Positions 38,531-53,300 of a DNA stretch of 64,000 nt are shown here, piece by piece. The stretch is from contig JARWKL010000009.1 in the NCBI GenBank assembly GCA_029961685.1, positions 15,681,237 to 15,745,236 on the forward strand, read 5' to 3'. Both the position numbers and the translations under genes were made by a program. The DNA is from Aristolochia californica. Its lineage: Eukaryota; Streptophyta; Magnoliopsida; Piperales; Aristolochiaceae. The notes below the pieces were generated by a model. That model did no database searches. It was not told where the DNA came from and saw only the letters and a list, made by a program, of their open reading frames with translations. Positions within the stretch are counted from its first letter, which is position 1. Each line of letters starts with the position of its first letter.

Positions 38531-40559
38531 TTGGAAATATCTCTCTCCATATTTGTGCATTGTGCATTTCCATTTTAGATGTGTACATTTTTCTTAAATC
38601 AAAACTTTAGTTTTCACTTTTTCCTTCATCTCGTAGACAAAAAACAGAATAGATGACAACCAAATGAAAATTTTAGACTCTGTGTATGGAGAAAATTTAA
38701 AGCAATAACAAACGTAAGTAATGAAAATTTATTCACACACCACAAATGAAGAAAAGAGTTTCCTCATCCAAGTTTGGGAAATTCCACTAGTTAAGCAACC
38801 CCAATAGGTTGGAATTTGATAAGAAAGGGATTTTTCTACACATGCTTTAAAAAATGGATATGCATGCTCGAAACATGTTAAAGCTGCAAATGACCCATGG
38901 ATCCAAACCTTTCAAAAAGAATAAAAAACTTCTCATTAAATTCTCAAGTGAACGTGCGGTGGGATATTTAACGGAGTCAAACAAGCCATTATTTTGCCCA
39001 TTAACGAAAAGCTGACCTAGCGATCATTGATCATTGTAAACTGATTTATCATGCGTGACGGGCCACATTTTTTTAAGGAATGACTTTTGGGTTGGGATTC
39101 AACACTCAGTTTAAAATTCCCTCGCCTCCCCTTTTCCCGACGATTGCAAAACCTGATATATAAAGACTAAAACGAGTTTTAAATCCCTAAAAATTACACA
39201 AACTTTTTGGAAATATCTCTCTCCATATTTGTGCATTGTGCATTTCCATTTTAGATGTGTACATTTTTCTTAAATCAAAACTTGAGTTTTCACTTTTTCC
39301 TTCATCTCGTAGACAAAAAACAGAATAGATGACAACGAAATGAAAATTTTAGACTCTGTGTATGGAGAAAATTTAAAGCAATAACAAACGTAAGTAAAGA
39401 AAATTTATTCACACACCACAAATGAAGAAAAAAATTTCCTCATCCAAGTTTGGGAAAGTCCACTAGTTCAGCAACCCCAATAGGTTGGAATTTGATAAGA
39501 AAGAGATTTTTCTACACATGCTTTAAAAAATGGATATGCATGGCTCGAAACATGTTAAAGTTGCAAATGACCCATGGATCCAAACCTTTCAAAAAGAATA
39601 AAAAACTTCTCATTAAATTCTCAAGTGAACGTGCGGTGGGATATTTAACCGAGTCAAACAAGCCATTATTTTGCCCATTAAAAAAAAGCTGACCTAGCGA
39701 TCATTGATCATTGTAAACTGATTTATCATGCGTAACGGGCCACATTTTTTTAAGGAATGACTTTTGGGTTGGGATTCAACACTCAGTTTAAAATTCCCTC
39801 GCCTCCCCTTTTCCCGACGATTGCAAAACCTGATATATAAAGACTAAAACGAGTTTTAAATCCCTAAAAATTACACAAACTTTTTGGAAATATCTCTCTC
39901 CATATTTGTGCATTGTGCATTTCCATTTTAGATGTGTACATTTTTCTTAAATCAAAACTTGAGTTTTCACTTTTTCCTTCATCTCGTAGACAAAAAACAG
40001 AATAGATGACAACGAAATGAAAATTTTAGACTCTGTGTATGGAGAAAATTTAAAGCAATAACAAACGTAAGTAATGAAAATTTATTCACACACCACAAAT
40101 GAAGAAAAGAGTTTCCTCATCCAAGTTTGGGAAATTCCACTAGTTAAGCAACCCCAATAGGTTGGAATTTGATAAGAAAGGGATTTTTCTACACATGCTT
40201 TAAAAAATGGATATGCATGCTCGAAACATGTTAAAGTTGCAAATGACCCATGGATCCAAACCTTTCAAAAAGAATAAAAAACTTCTCATTAAATTCTCAA
40301 GTGAACGTGCGGTGGGATATTTAACCGAGTCAAACAAGCCATTATTTTCTCCATTAACAAAAAGCTGACCTAGCGATCATTGATCATTGTAAACTGATTT
40401 ATCATGCGTAACGGGCCACATTTTTTTAAGGAATGACTTTTGGGTTGGGATTCAACACTCAGTTTAAAATTCCCTCGCCTCCCCTTTTCCCGACGATTGC
40501 AAAACCTGATATATAAAGACTAAAACGAGTTTTAAATCCCTAAAAATTACACAAACTTT

Positions 40560-43252
40560 TTGGAAATATCTCTCTCCATATTTGTGCATTGTGCATTTCC
40601 ATTTTAGATGTGTACATTTTTCTTAAATCAAAACTTGAGTTTTCACTTTTTCCTTCATCTCGTAGACAAAAAACAGAATAGATGACAACGAAATGAAAAT
40701 TTTAGACTCTGTGTATGGAGAAAATTTAAAGCAATAACAAACGTAAGTAAAGAAAATTTATTCACACACCACAAATGAAGAAAAAAATTTCCTCATCCAA
40801 GTTTCGGAAAGTCCACTAGTTCAGCAACCCCAATAGGTTGGAATTTGATAAGAAAGAGATTTTTCTACACATGCTTTAAAAAATGGATATGCATGGCTCG
40901 AAACATGTTAAAGTTGCAAATGACCCATGGATCCAAACCTTTCAAAAAGAATAAAAAACTTCTCATTAAATTCTCAAGTGAACGTGCGGTGGGATATTTA
41001 ACCGAGTCAAACAAGCCATTATTTTGCCCATTAAAAAAAAGCTGACCTAGCAATCATTGATCATTGTAAACTGATTTATCATGCGTAACGGGCCACATTT
41101 TTTTAAGGAATGACTTTTGGGTTGGGATTCAACACTCAGTTTAAAATTCCCTCGCCTCCCCTTTTCCCGACGATTGCAAAACCTGATATATAAAGACTAA
41201 AACGAGTTTTAAATCCCTAAAAATTACACAAACTTTTTGGAAATATCTCTCTCCATATTTGTGCATTGTGCATTTCCATTTTAGATGTGTACATTTTTCT
41301 TAAATCAAAACTTGAGTTTTCACTTTTTCCTTCATCTCGTAGACAAAAAACAGAATAGATGACAACGAAATGAAAATTTTAGACTCTGTGTATGGAGAAA
41401 ATTTAAAGCAATAACAAACGTAAGTAATGAAAATTTATTCACACACCACAAATGAAGAAAAGAGTTTCCTCATCCAAGTTTGGGAAATTCCACTAGTTAA
41501 GCAACCCCAATAGGTTGGAATTTGATAAGAAAGGGATTTTTCTACACATGCTTTAAAAAATGGATATGCATGCTCGAAACATGTTAAAGCTGCAAATGAC
41601 CCATGGATCCAAACCTTTCAAAAAGAATAAAAAACTTCTCATTAAATTCTCAAGTGAACGTGCGGTGGGATATTTAACCGAGTCAAACAAGCCATTATTT
41701 TCTCCATTAACAAAAAGCTGACCTAGCGATCATTGATCATTGTAAACTGATTTATCATGCGTAACGGGCCACATTTTTTTAAGGAATGACTTTTGGGTTG
41801 GGATTCAACACTCAGTTTAAAATTCCCTCGCCTCCCCTTTTCCCGACGATTGCAAAACCTGATATATAAAGACTAAAACGAGTTTTAAATCCCTAAAAAT
41901 TACACAAACTTTTTGGAAATATCTCTCTCCATATTTGTGCATTGTGCATTTCCATTTTAGATGTGTACATTTTTCTTAAATCAAAACTTGAGTTTTCACT
42001 TTTTCCTTCATCTCGTAGACAAAAAACAGAATAGATGACAACGAAATGAAAATTTTAGACTCTGTGTATGGAGAAAATTTAAAGCAATAACAAACGTAAG
42101 TAAAGAAAATTTATTCACACACCACAAATGAAGAAAAAAATTTCCTCATCCAAGTTTGGGAAAGTCCACTAGTTCAGCAACCCCAATAGGTTGGAATTTG
42201 ATAAGAAAGCATGCTTTAAAAAATGGATATGCATGGCTCGAAACATGTTAAAGTTGCAAATGACCCATGGATCCAAACCTTTCAAAAAGAATAAAAAACT
42301 TCTCATTAAATTCTCAAGTGAACGTGCGGTGGGATATTTAACCGAGTCAAACAAGCCATTATTTTGCCCATTAAAAAAAAGCTGACCTAGCGATCATTGA
42401 TCATTGTAAACTGATTTATCATGCGTAACGGGCCACATTTTTTTAAGGAATGACTTTTGGGTTGGGATTCAACACTCAGTTTAAAATTCCCTCGCCTCCC
42501 CTTTTCCCGACGATTGCAAAACCTGATATATAAAGACTAAAACGAGTTTTAAATCCCTAAAAATTACACAAACTTTTTGGAAATATCTCTCTCCATATTT
42601 GTGCATTGTGCATTTCCATTTTAGATGTGTACATTTTTCTTAAATCAAAACTTTAGTTTTCACTTTTTCCTTCATCTCGTAGACAAAAAACAGAATAGAT
42701 GACAACGAAATGAAAATTTTAGACTCTGTGTATGGAGAAAATTTAAAGCAATAACAAACGTAAGTAATGAAAATTTATTCACACACCACAAATGAAGAAA
42801 AGAGTTTCCTCATCCAAGTTTGGGAAATTCCACTAGTTAAGCAACCCCAATAGGTTGGAATTTGATAAGAAAGGGATTTTTCTACACATGCTTTAAAAAA
42901 TGGATATGCATGCTCGAAACATGTTAAAGCTGCAAATGACCCATGGATCCAAACCTTTCAAAAAGAATAAAAAACTTCTCATTAAATTCTCAAGTGAACG
43001 TGCGGTGGGATATTTAACCGAGTCAAACAAGCCATTATTTTCTCCATTAACAAAAAGCTGACCTAGCGATCATTGATCATTGTAAACTGATTTATCATGC
43101 GTAACGGGCCACATTTTTTTAAGGAATGACTTTTGGGTTGGGATTCAACACTCAGTTTAAAATTCCCTCGCCTCCCCTTTTCCCGACGATTGCAAAACCT
43201 GATATATAAAGACTAAAACGAGTTTTAAATCCCTAAAAATTACACAAACTTT
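40560..43252 (+). repeat. Expanded T3-T4 pair (U61-U64)
   Basis: Unit starts are 40560, 41237, 41913 and 42577. The types run T3, T4, T3 with the 13 bp deletion, T4, and follow directly on U59-U60, which are also T3-T4. The pair therefore appears three times in a row from 39207, with offsets of 1353 and 1353 bp. U61 has private gtttcggaaag and tagcaatc changes. U63 carries exactly the deletion of U51 and U55, so a deleted and two undeleted T3 forms coexist within one local expansion. Confidence 0.88.
41913..42576 (+). repeat. Unit U63 with the shared 13 bp deletion
   Basis: The junction and length (664 bp) are identical to U51 and U55. Here it sits inside the T3-T4 pair expansion, between undeleted relatives U59, U61 and U69. 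Either conversion moved the deletion into this pair, or the pair derives partly from a U51/U55-like donor. Confidence 0.9.
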
Positions 43253-46200
43253 TTGGAAATATCTCTCTCCATATTTGTGCATTGTGCATTTCCATTTTAG
43301 ATGTGTACATTTTTCTTAAATCAAAACTTGAGTTTTCACTTTTTCCTTCATCTCGTAGACAAAAAACAGAATAGATGACAACGAAATGAAAATTTTAGAC
43401 TCTGTGTATGGAGAAACTTTAAAGCAATAACAAACGTAAGTAATGAAAATTTATTCACACACCACAAATGAAGAAAAGAGTTTCCTCATCCAAGTTTGGG
43501 AAATTCCACTAGTTCAGCAACCCCAATAGGTTGGAATTTGATAAGAAAGGGATTTTTCTACACATGCTTTAAAAAATGGATATGCATGGCTCGAAACATG
43601 TTAAAGTTGCAAATGACCCATGGATCCAAACCTTTCAAAAAGAATAAAAAACTTCTCATTAAATTCTCAAGTGAACGTGCGGTGGGATATTTAACCGAGT
43701 CAAACAAGCCATTATTTTGCCCATTAAAAAAAAGCTGACCTAGCGATCATTGATCATTGTAAATTGATTTATCATGCGTAACGGGCCACATTTTTTTAAG
43801 GAATGACTTTTGGGTTGGGATTCAACACTCAGTTTAAAATTCCCTCGCCTCACCTTTTCCCGACGATTGCAAAACCTGATATATAAAGACTAAAACGAGT
43901 TTTAAATCCCTAAAAATTACACAAACTTTTTGAAAATATCTCTCTCCATATTTGTGCATTGTGCATTTCCATTTTAGATGTGTACATTTTTCTTAAATCA
44001 AAACTTTAGTTTTCACTTTTTCCTTCATCTCGTAGACAAAAAACAGAATAGATGACAACGAAATGAAAATTTTAGACTCTGTGTATGGAGAAAATTTAAA
44101 GCAATAACAAACGTAAGTAATGAAAATTTATTCACACACCACAAATGAAGAAAAAAATTTCCTCATCCAAGTTTGGGAAATTCCACTAGTTAAGCAACCC
44201 GAATAGGTTGGAATTTGATAAGAAAGGGATTTTTCTACACATGCTTTAAAAAATGGATATGCATGGCTCGAAACATGTTAAAGTTGCAAATGACCCATGG
44301 ATCCAAACCTTTCAAAAAGAATAAAAAACTTCTCATTAAATTCTCAAGTTAACGTGCGGTGGGATATTTAACCGAGTCAAACAAGCCATTATTTTCTCCA
44401 TTAACAAAAAGCTGACCTAGCGATCATTGATCATTGTAAACTGATTTATCATGTGTAACGGGCCACATTTTTTTAAGGAATGACTTTTGGGTTGGGATTC
44501 AACACTCAGTTTAAAATTCCCTCGCCTCCCCTTTTCCCGACGATTGCAAAACCTGATATATAAAGACTAAAACGAGTTTTAAATCCCTAAAAATTACACA
44601 AACTTTTTGGAAATATCTCTCTCCATATTTGTGCATTGTGCATTTCCATTTTAGATGTGTACATTTTTCTTAAATCAAAACTTTAGTTTTCACTTTTTCC
44701 TTCATCTCGTAGACAAAAAACAGAATAGATGACAACGAAATGAAAATTTTAGACTCTGTGTATGGAGAAAATTTAAAGCAATAACAAACGTAAGTAATGA
44801 AAATTTATTCACACACCACAAATGAAGAAAAGAGTTTCCTCATCCAAGTTTGGGAAATTCCACTAGTTAAGCAACCCCAATAGGTTGGAATTTGATAAGA
44901 AAGGGATTTTTCTACACATGCTTTAAAAAATGGATATGCATGGCTCGAAACATGTTAAAGTTGCAAATGACCCATGGATCCAAACCTTTCAAAAAGAATA
45001 AAAAACTTCTCATTAAATTCTCAAGTGAACGTGCGGTGGGATATTTAACCGAGTCAAACAAGCCATTATTTTGCCCATTAACAAAAAGCTGACCTAGCGA
45101 TCATTGATCATTGTAAATTGATTTATCATGCGTAACGGGCCACATTTTTTTAAGGAATGACTTTTGGGTTGGGATTCAACACTCAGTTTAAAATTCCCTC
45201 GCCTCACCTTTTCCCGACGATTGCAAAACCTGATATATAAAGACTAAAACGAGTTTTAAATCCCTAAAAATTACACAAACTTTTTGAAAATATCTCTCTC
45301 CATATTTGTGCATTGTGCATTTCCATTTTAGATGTGTACATTTTTCTTAAATCAAAACTTTAGTTTTCACTTTTTCCTTCATCTCGTAGACAAAAAACAG
45401 AATAGATGACAACGAAATGAAAATTTTAGACTCTGTGTATGGAGAAAATTTAAAGCAATAACAAACGTAAGTAATGAAAATTTATTCACACACCACAAAT
45501 GAAGAAAAGAGTTTCCTCATCCAAGTTTGGGAAATTCCACTAGTTAAGCAACCCCAATAGGTTGGAATTTGATAAGAAAGGGATTTTTCTACACATGCTT
45601 TAAAAAATGGATATGCATGCTCGAAACATGTTAAAGTTGCAAATGACCCATGGATCCAAACCTTTCAAAAAGAATAAAAAACTTCTCATTAAATTCTCAA
45701 GTGAACGTGCGGTGGGATATTTAACGGAGTCAAACAAGCCATTATTTTGCCCATTAACGAAAAGCTGACCTAGCGATCATTGATCATTGTAAACTGATTT
45801 ATCATGCGTGACGGGCCACATTTTTTTAAGGAATGACTTTTGGGTTGGGATTCAACACTCAGTTTAAAATTCCCTCGCCTCCCCTTTTCCCGACGATTGC
45901 AAAACCTGATATATAAAGACTAAAACGAGTTTTAAATCCCTAAAAATTACACAAACTTTTTGGAAATATCTCTCTCCATATTTGTGCATTGTGCATTTCC
46001 ATTTTAGATGTGTACATTTTTCTTAAATCAAAACTTGAGTTTTCACTTTTTCCTTCATCTCGTAGACAAAAAACAGAATAGATGACAACGAAATGAAAAT
46101 TTTAGACTCTGTGTATGGAGAAAATTTAAAGCAATAACAAACGTAAGTAAAGAAAATTTATTCACACACCACAAATGAAGAAAAAAATTTCCTCATCCAA

Positions 46201-47313
46201 GTTTGGGAAAGTCCACTAGTTCAGCAACCCCAATAGGTTGGAATTTGATAAGAAAGAGATTTTTCTACACATGCTTTAAAAAATGGATATGCATGGCTCG
46301 AAACATGTTAAAGTTGCAAATGACCCATGGATCCAAACCTTTCAAAAAGAATAAAAAACTTCTCATTAAATTCTCAAGTGAACGTGCGGTGGGATATTTA
46401 ACCGAGTCAAACAAGCCATTATTTTGCCCATTAAAAAAAAGCTGACCTAGCGATCATTGATCATTGTAAACTGATTTATCATGCGTAACGGGCCACATTT
46501 TTTTAAGGAATGACTTTTGGGTTGGGATTCAACACTCAGTTTAAAATTCCCTCGCCTCCCCTTTTCCCGACGATTGCAAAACCTGATATATAAAGACTAA
46601 AACGAGTTTTAAATCCCTAAAAATTACACAAACTTTTTGGAAATATCTCTCTCCATATTTGTGCATTGTGCATTTCCATTTTAGATGTGTACATTTTTCT
46701 TAAATCAAAACTTTAGTTTTCACTTTTTCCTTCATCTCGTAGACAAAAAACAGAATAGATGACAACGAAATGAAAATTTTAGACTCTGTGTATGGAGAAA
46801 ATTTAAAGCAATAACAAACGTAAGTAATGAAAATTTATTCACACACCACAAATGAAGAAAAGAGTTTCCTCATCCAAGTTTGGGAAAGTCCACTAGTTCA
46901 GCAACCCCAATAGGTTGGAATTTGATAAGAAAGAGATTTTTCTACACATGCTTTAAAAAATGGATATGCATGGCTCGAAACATGTTAAAGTTGCAAATGA
47001 CCCATGGATCCAAACCTTTCAAAAAGAATAAAAAACTTCTCATTAAATTCTCAAGTGAACGTGCGGTGGGATATTTAACCGAGTCAAACAAGCCATTATT
47101 TTGCCCATTAAAAAAAAGCTGACCTAGCGATCATTGATCATTGTAAACTGATTTATCATGCGTAACGGGCCACATTTTTTTAAGGAATGACTTTTGGGTT
47201 GGGATTCAACACTCAGTTTAAAATTCCCTCGCCTCCCCTTTTCCCGACGATTGCAAAACCTGATATATAAAGACTAAAACGAGTTTTAAATCCCTAAAAA
47301 TTACACAAACTTT
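43253..47313 (+). repeat. Mosaic units U65-U70
   Basis: Unit starts are 43253, 43930, 44607, 45284, 45960 and 46637. U65 is T1-like (gaaactttaaag, taaattgattt, ctcacc) but ends its middle part with attaaaaaaaag, a T3 marker. U66 mixes T4 markers (actttag, gttaagc, ctccatt) with aaaaaaatttcc and an undeleted ggctcg. U67 mixes T4 5' markers with a T1 3' end (taaattg, ctcacc). U68 is T2, U69 is T3 and U70 is a T4/T3 chimera. U66 and U68 begin with ttgaaaat instead of ttggaaat. The pattern suggests repeated short exchanges among T1-T4. Confidence 0.8.
46637..47313 (+). repeat. Chimeric unit U70 (T4 to T3)
   Basis: The 5' part has actttagtt and gaaaagagtttcc, which are T4 markers. From gggaaagtcc (46882-46891) on it has T3 markers: gagattttt, ggctcg and attaaaaaaaag. 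The switch lies within about 46866-46885. The neighbour U69 is T3 and U71 is T4, so the exchange could have joined them directly. Confidence 0.75.
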
Positions 47314-50300
47314 TTGGAAATATCTCTCTCCATATTTGTGCATTGTGCATTTCCATTTTAGATGTGTACATTTTTCTTAAATCAAAACTTTAGTTTTCAC
47401 TTTTTCCTTCATCTCGTAGACAAAAAACAGAATAGATGACAACGAAATGAAAATTTTAGACTCTGTGTATGGAGAAACTTTAAAGCAATAACAAACGTAA
47501 GTAATGAAAATTTATTCACACACCACAAATGAAGAAAAGAGTTTCCTCATCCAAGTTTGGGAAATTCCACTAGTTAAGCAACCCCAATAGGTTGGAATTT
47601 GATAAGAAAGGGATTTTTCTACACATGCTTTAAAAAATGGATATGCATGCTCGAAACATGTTAAAGCTGCAAATGACCCATGGATCCAAACCTTTCAAAA
47701 AGAATAAAAAACTTCTCATTAAATTCTCAAGTGAACGTGCGGTGGGATATTTAACCGAGTCAAACAAGCCATTATTTTCTCCATTAACAAAAAGCTGACC
47801 TAGCGATCATTGATCATTGTAAACTGATTTATCATGCGTAACGGGCCACATTTTTTTAAGGAATGACTTTTGGGTTGGGATTCAACACTCAGTTTAAAAT
47901 TCCCTCGCCTCCCCTTTTCCCGACGATTGCAAAACCTGATATATAAAGACTAAAATGAGTTTTAAATCCCTAAAAATTACACAAACTTTTTGGAAATATC
48001 TCTCTCCATATTTGTGCATTGTGCATTTCCATTTTAGATGTGTACATTTTTCTTAAATCAAAACTTGAGTTTTCACTTTTTCCTTCATCTCGTAGACAAA
48101 AAACAGAATAGATGACAACGAAATGAAAATTTTAGACTCTGTGTATGGAGAAACTTCAAAGCAATAACAAACGTAAGTAATGAAAATTTATTCACACACC
48201 ACAAATGAAGAAAAGAGTTTCCTCATCCAAGTTTGGGAAATTCCACTAGTTCAGCAACCCCAATAGGTTGGAATTTGATAAGAAAGGGATTTTTCTACAC
48301 ATGTTTTAAAAAATGGATATGCATGCTCGAAACATGTTAAAGCTGCAAATGACCCATGGATCCAAACCTTTCAAAAAGAATAAAAAACTTCTCATTAAAT
48401 TCTCAAGTGAACGTGCGGTGGGATATTTAACCGAGTCAAACAAGCCATTATTTTGCCCATTAACGAAAAGCTGACCTAGCGATCATTGATCATTGTAAAC
48501 TGATTTATCATGCGTGACGGGCCACATTTTTTTAAGGAATGACATTTGGGTTGGGATTCAACACTCAGTTTAAAATTCCCTCGCCTCCCCTTTTCCCGAC
48601 GATTGCAAAACCTGATATATAAAGACTAAAACGAGTTTTAAATCCCTAAAAATTACACAAACTTTTTGGAAATATCTCTCTCCATATTTGTGCATTGTGC
48701 ATTTCCATTTTAGATGTGTACATTTTTCTTAAATCAAAACTTGAGTTTTCACTTTTTCCTTCATCTCGTAGACAAAAAACAGAATAGATGACAACGAAAT
48801 GAAAATTTTAGACTCTGTGTATGGAGAAAATTTAAAGCAATAACAAACGTAAGTAAAGAAAATTTATTCACACACCACAAATGAAGAAAAAAATTTCCTC
48901 ATCCAAGTTTGGGAAAGTCCACTAGTTCAGCAACCCCAATAGGTTGGAATTTGATAAGAAAGAGATTTTTCTACACATGCTTTAAAAAATGGATATGCAT
49001 GGCTCGAAACTTGTTAAAGTTGCAAATGACCCATGGATCCAAACCTTTCAAAAAGAATAAAAAAATTCTCATTAAATTCTCAAGTGAACGTGCGGTGGGA
49101 TATTTAACCGAGTCAAACAAGCCATTATTTTGCCCATTAACGAAAAGCTGACCTAGCGATCATTGATCATTGTAAACTGATTTATCATGCGTGACGGGCC
49201 ACATTTTTTTAAGGAATGACTTTTGGGTTGGGATTCAACACTCAGTTTAAAATTCCCTCGCCTCCCCTTTTCCCGACGATTGCAAAACCTGATATATAAA
49301 GACTAAAACGAGTTTTAAATCCCTATAAATTACACAAACTTTTTGGAAATATCTCTCTCCATATTTGTGCATTGTGCATTTCCATTTTAGATGTGTACAT
49401 TTTTCTTAAATCAAAACTTGAGTTTTCACTTTTTCCTTCATCTCGTAGACAAAAAACAGAATAGATGACAACGAAATGAAAATTTTAGACTCTGTGTATG
49501 GAGAAAATTTAAAGCAATAACAAACGTAAGTAATGAAAATTTATTCACACACCACAAATGAAGAAAAAAATTTCCTCATCCAAGTTTGGGAAAGTCCACT
49601 AGTTCAGCAACCCCAATAGGTTGGAATTTGATACGAAAGAGATTTTTCTACACATGCTTTAAAAAATGGATATGCATGGCTCGAAACATGTTAAAGTTGC
49701 AAATGACCCATGGATCCAAACCTTTCAAAAAGAATAAAAAACTTCTCATTAAATTCTCAAGTGAACGTGCGGTGGGATATTTAACCGAGTCAAACAAGCC
49801 ATTATTTTGCCCATTAACAAAAAGCTGACCTAGCGATCATTGATCATTGTAAACTGATTTATCATGCGTAACGGGCCACATTTTTTTAAGGAATGACTTT
49901 TGGGTTGGGATTCAACACTCAGTTTAAAATTCCCTCGCCTCCCCTTTTCCCGACGATTGCAAAACCTGATATATAAAGACTAAAACGAGTTTTAAATCCC
50001 TAAAAATTACACAAACTTTTTGGAAATATCTCTCTCCATATTTGTGCATTGTGCATTTCCATTTTAGATGTGTACATTTTTCTTAAATCAAAACTTTAGT
50101 TTTCACTTTTTCCTTCATCTCGTAGACAAAAAACAGAATAGATGACAACGAAATGAAAATTTTAGACTCTGTGTATGGAGAAACTTTAAAGCAATAACAA
50201 ACGTAAGTAATGAAAATTTATTCACACACCACAAATGAAGAAAAGAGTTTCCTCATCCAAGTTTGGGAAATTCCACTAGTTAAGCAACCCCAATAGGTTG

Positions 50301-53300
50301 GAATTTGATAAGAAAGGGATTTTTCTACACATGCTTTAAAAAATGGATATGCATGCTCGAAACATGTTAAAGCTGCAAATGACCCATGGATCCAAACCTT
50401 TCAAAAAGAATAAAAAACTTCTCATTAAATTCTCAAGTGAACGTGCGGTGGGATATTTAACCGAGTCAAACAAGCCATTATTTTCTCCATTAACAAAAAG
50501 CTGACCTAGCGATCATTGATCATTGTAAACTGATTTATCATGCGTAACGGGCCACATTTTTTTAAGGAATGACTTTTGGGTTGGGATTCAACACTCAGTT
50601 TAAAATTCCCTCGCCTCCCCTTTTCCCGACGATTGCAAAACCTGATATATAAAGACTAAAACGAGTTTTAAATCCCTAAAAATTACACAAACTTTTTGGA
50701 AATATCTCTCTCCATATTTGTGCATTGTGCATTTCCATTTTAGATGTGTACATTTTTCTTAAATCAAAACTTGAGTTTTCACTTTTTCCTTCATCTCGTA
50801 GACAAAAAACAGAATAGATGACAACGAAATGAAAATTTTAGACTCTGTGTATGGAGAAACTTCAAAGCAATAACAAACGTAAGTAATGAAAATTTATTCA
50901 CACACCACAAATGAAGAAAAGAGTTTCCTCATCCAAGTTTGGGAAATTCCACTAGTTCAGCAACCCCAATAGGTTGGAATTTGATAAGAAAGGGATTTTT
51001 CTACACATGTTTTAAAAAATGGATATGCATGCTCGAAACATGTTAAAGCTGCAAATGACCCATGGATCCAAACCTTTCAAAAAGAATAAAAAACTTCTCA
51101 TTAAATTCTCAAGTGAACGTGCGGTGGGATATTTAACCGAGTCAAACAAGCCATTATTTTGCCCATTAACGAAAAGCTGACCTAGCGATCATTGATCATT
51201 GTAAACTGATTTATCATGCGTGACGGGCCACATTTTTTTAAGGAATGACATTTGGGTTGGGATTCAACACTCAGTTTAAAATTCCCTCGCCTCCCCTTTT
51301 CCCGACGATTGCAAAACCTGATATATAAAGACTAAAACGAGTTTTAAATCCCTAAAAATTACACAAACTTTTTGGAAATATCTCTCTCCATATTTGTGCA
51401 TTGTGCATTTCCATTTTAGATGTGTACATTTTTCTTAAATCAAAACTTGAGTTTTCACTTTTTCCTTCATCTCGTAGACAAAAAACAGAATAGATGACAA
51501 CGAAATGAAAATTTTAGACTCTGTGTATGGAGAAAATTTAAAGCAATAACAAACGTAAGTAAAGAAAATTTATTCACACACCACAAATGAAGAAAAAAAT
51601 TTCCTCATCCAAGTTTGGGAAAGTCCACTAGTTCAGCAACCCCAATAGGTTGGAATTTGATAAGAAAGAGATTTTTCTACACATGCTTTAAAAAATGGAT
51701 ATGCATGGCTCGAAACTTGTTAAAGTTGCAAATGACCCATGGATCCAAACCTTTCAAAAAGAATAAAAAACTTCTCATTAAATTCTCAAGTGAACGTGCG
51801 GTGGGATATTTAACCGAGTCAAACAAGCCATTATTTTGCCCATTAACGAAAAGCTGACCTAGCGATCATTGATCATTGTAAACTGATTTATCATGCGTGA
51901 CGGGCCACATTTTTTTAAGGAATGACTTTTGGGTTGGGATTCAACACTCAGTTTAAAATTCCCTCGCCTCCCCTTTTCCCGACGATTGCAAAACCTGATA
52001 TATAAAGACTAAAACGAGTTTTAAATCCCTATAAATTACACAAACTTTTTGGAAATATCTCTCTCCATATTTGTGCATTGTGCATTTCCATTTTAGATGT
52101 GTACATTTTTCTTAAATCAAAACTTGAGTTTTCACTTTTTCCTTCATCTCGTAGACAAAAAACAGAATAGATGACAACGAAATGAAAATTTTAGACTCTG
52201 TGTATGGAGAAAATTTAAAGCAATAACAAACGTAAGTAATGAAAATTTATTCACACACCACAAATGAAGAAAAAAATTTCCTCATCCAAGTTTGGGAAAG
52301 TCCACTAGTTCAGCAACCCCAATAGGTTGGAATTTGATACGAAAGAGATTTTTCTACACATGCTTTAAAAAATGGATATGCATGGCTCGAAACATGTTAA
52401 AGTTGCAAATGACCCATGGATCCAAACCTTTCAAAAAGAATAAAAAACTTCTCATTAAATTCTCAAGTGAACGTGCGGTGGGATATTTAACCGAGTCAAA
52501 CAAGCCATTATTTTGCCCATTAACAAAAAGCTGACCTAGCGATCATTGATCATTGTAAACTGATTTATCATGCGTAACGGGCCACATTTTTTTAAGGAAT
52601 GACTTTTGGGTTGGGATTCAACACTCAGTTTAAAATTCCCTCGCCTCCCCTTTTCCCGACGATTGCAAAACCTGATATATAAAGACTAAAACGAGTTTTA
52701 AATCCCTAAAAATTACACAAACTTTTTGGAAATATCTCTCTCCATATTTGTGCATTGTGCATTTCCATTTTAGATGTGTACATTTTTCTTAAATCAAAAC
52801 TTTAGTTTTCACTTTTTCCTTCATCTCGTAGACAAAAAACAGAATAGATGACAACGAAATGAAAATTTTAGACTCTGTGTATGGAGAAAATTTAAAGCAA
52901 TAACAAACGTAAGTAATGAAAATTTATTCACACACCACAAATGAAGAAAAGAGTTTCCTCATCCAAGTTTGGGAAATTCCACTATTTAAGCAACCCCAAT
53001 AGGTTGGAATTTGATAAGAAAGGGATTTTTCTACACATGCTTTAAAAAATGGATATGCATGCTCGAAACATGTTAAAGCTGCAAATGACCCATGGATCCA
53101 AACCTTTCAAAAAGAATAAAAAACTTCTCATTAAATTCTCAAGTGAACGTGCGGTGGGATATTTAACCGAGTCAAACAAGCCATTATTTTCTCCATTAAC
53201 AAAAAGCTGACCTAGCGATCATTGATCATTGTAAACTGATTTATCATGCGTAACGGGCCACATTTTTTTAAGGAATGACTTTTGGGTTGGGATTCAACAC

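Larger units (their letters stand above)
32474..40559 (+). repeat. Tetrameric higher-order repeat, set 1 (U49-U60, three copies)
   Basis: Unit starts are 32474, 33153, 33829, 34493; 35169, 35846, 36521, 37185; 37861, 38531, 39207, 39884. The order is T1-T2-T3-T4. T1 (U49, U53, U57) has taaattgattt and ctcaccttttc. T2 (U50, U54, U58) has gttaagc, ggagtc, acgaaaag and gtgacggg. T3 (U51, U55, U59) has gggaaagtcc and attaaaaaaaag; U51 and U55 also share a 13 bp deletion that U59 lacks. T4 (U52, U56, U60) has gttaagc and ctccatt. Copy offsets are 2695 and 2692 bp, short of 2706 because of these indels. Confidence 0.9.
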
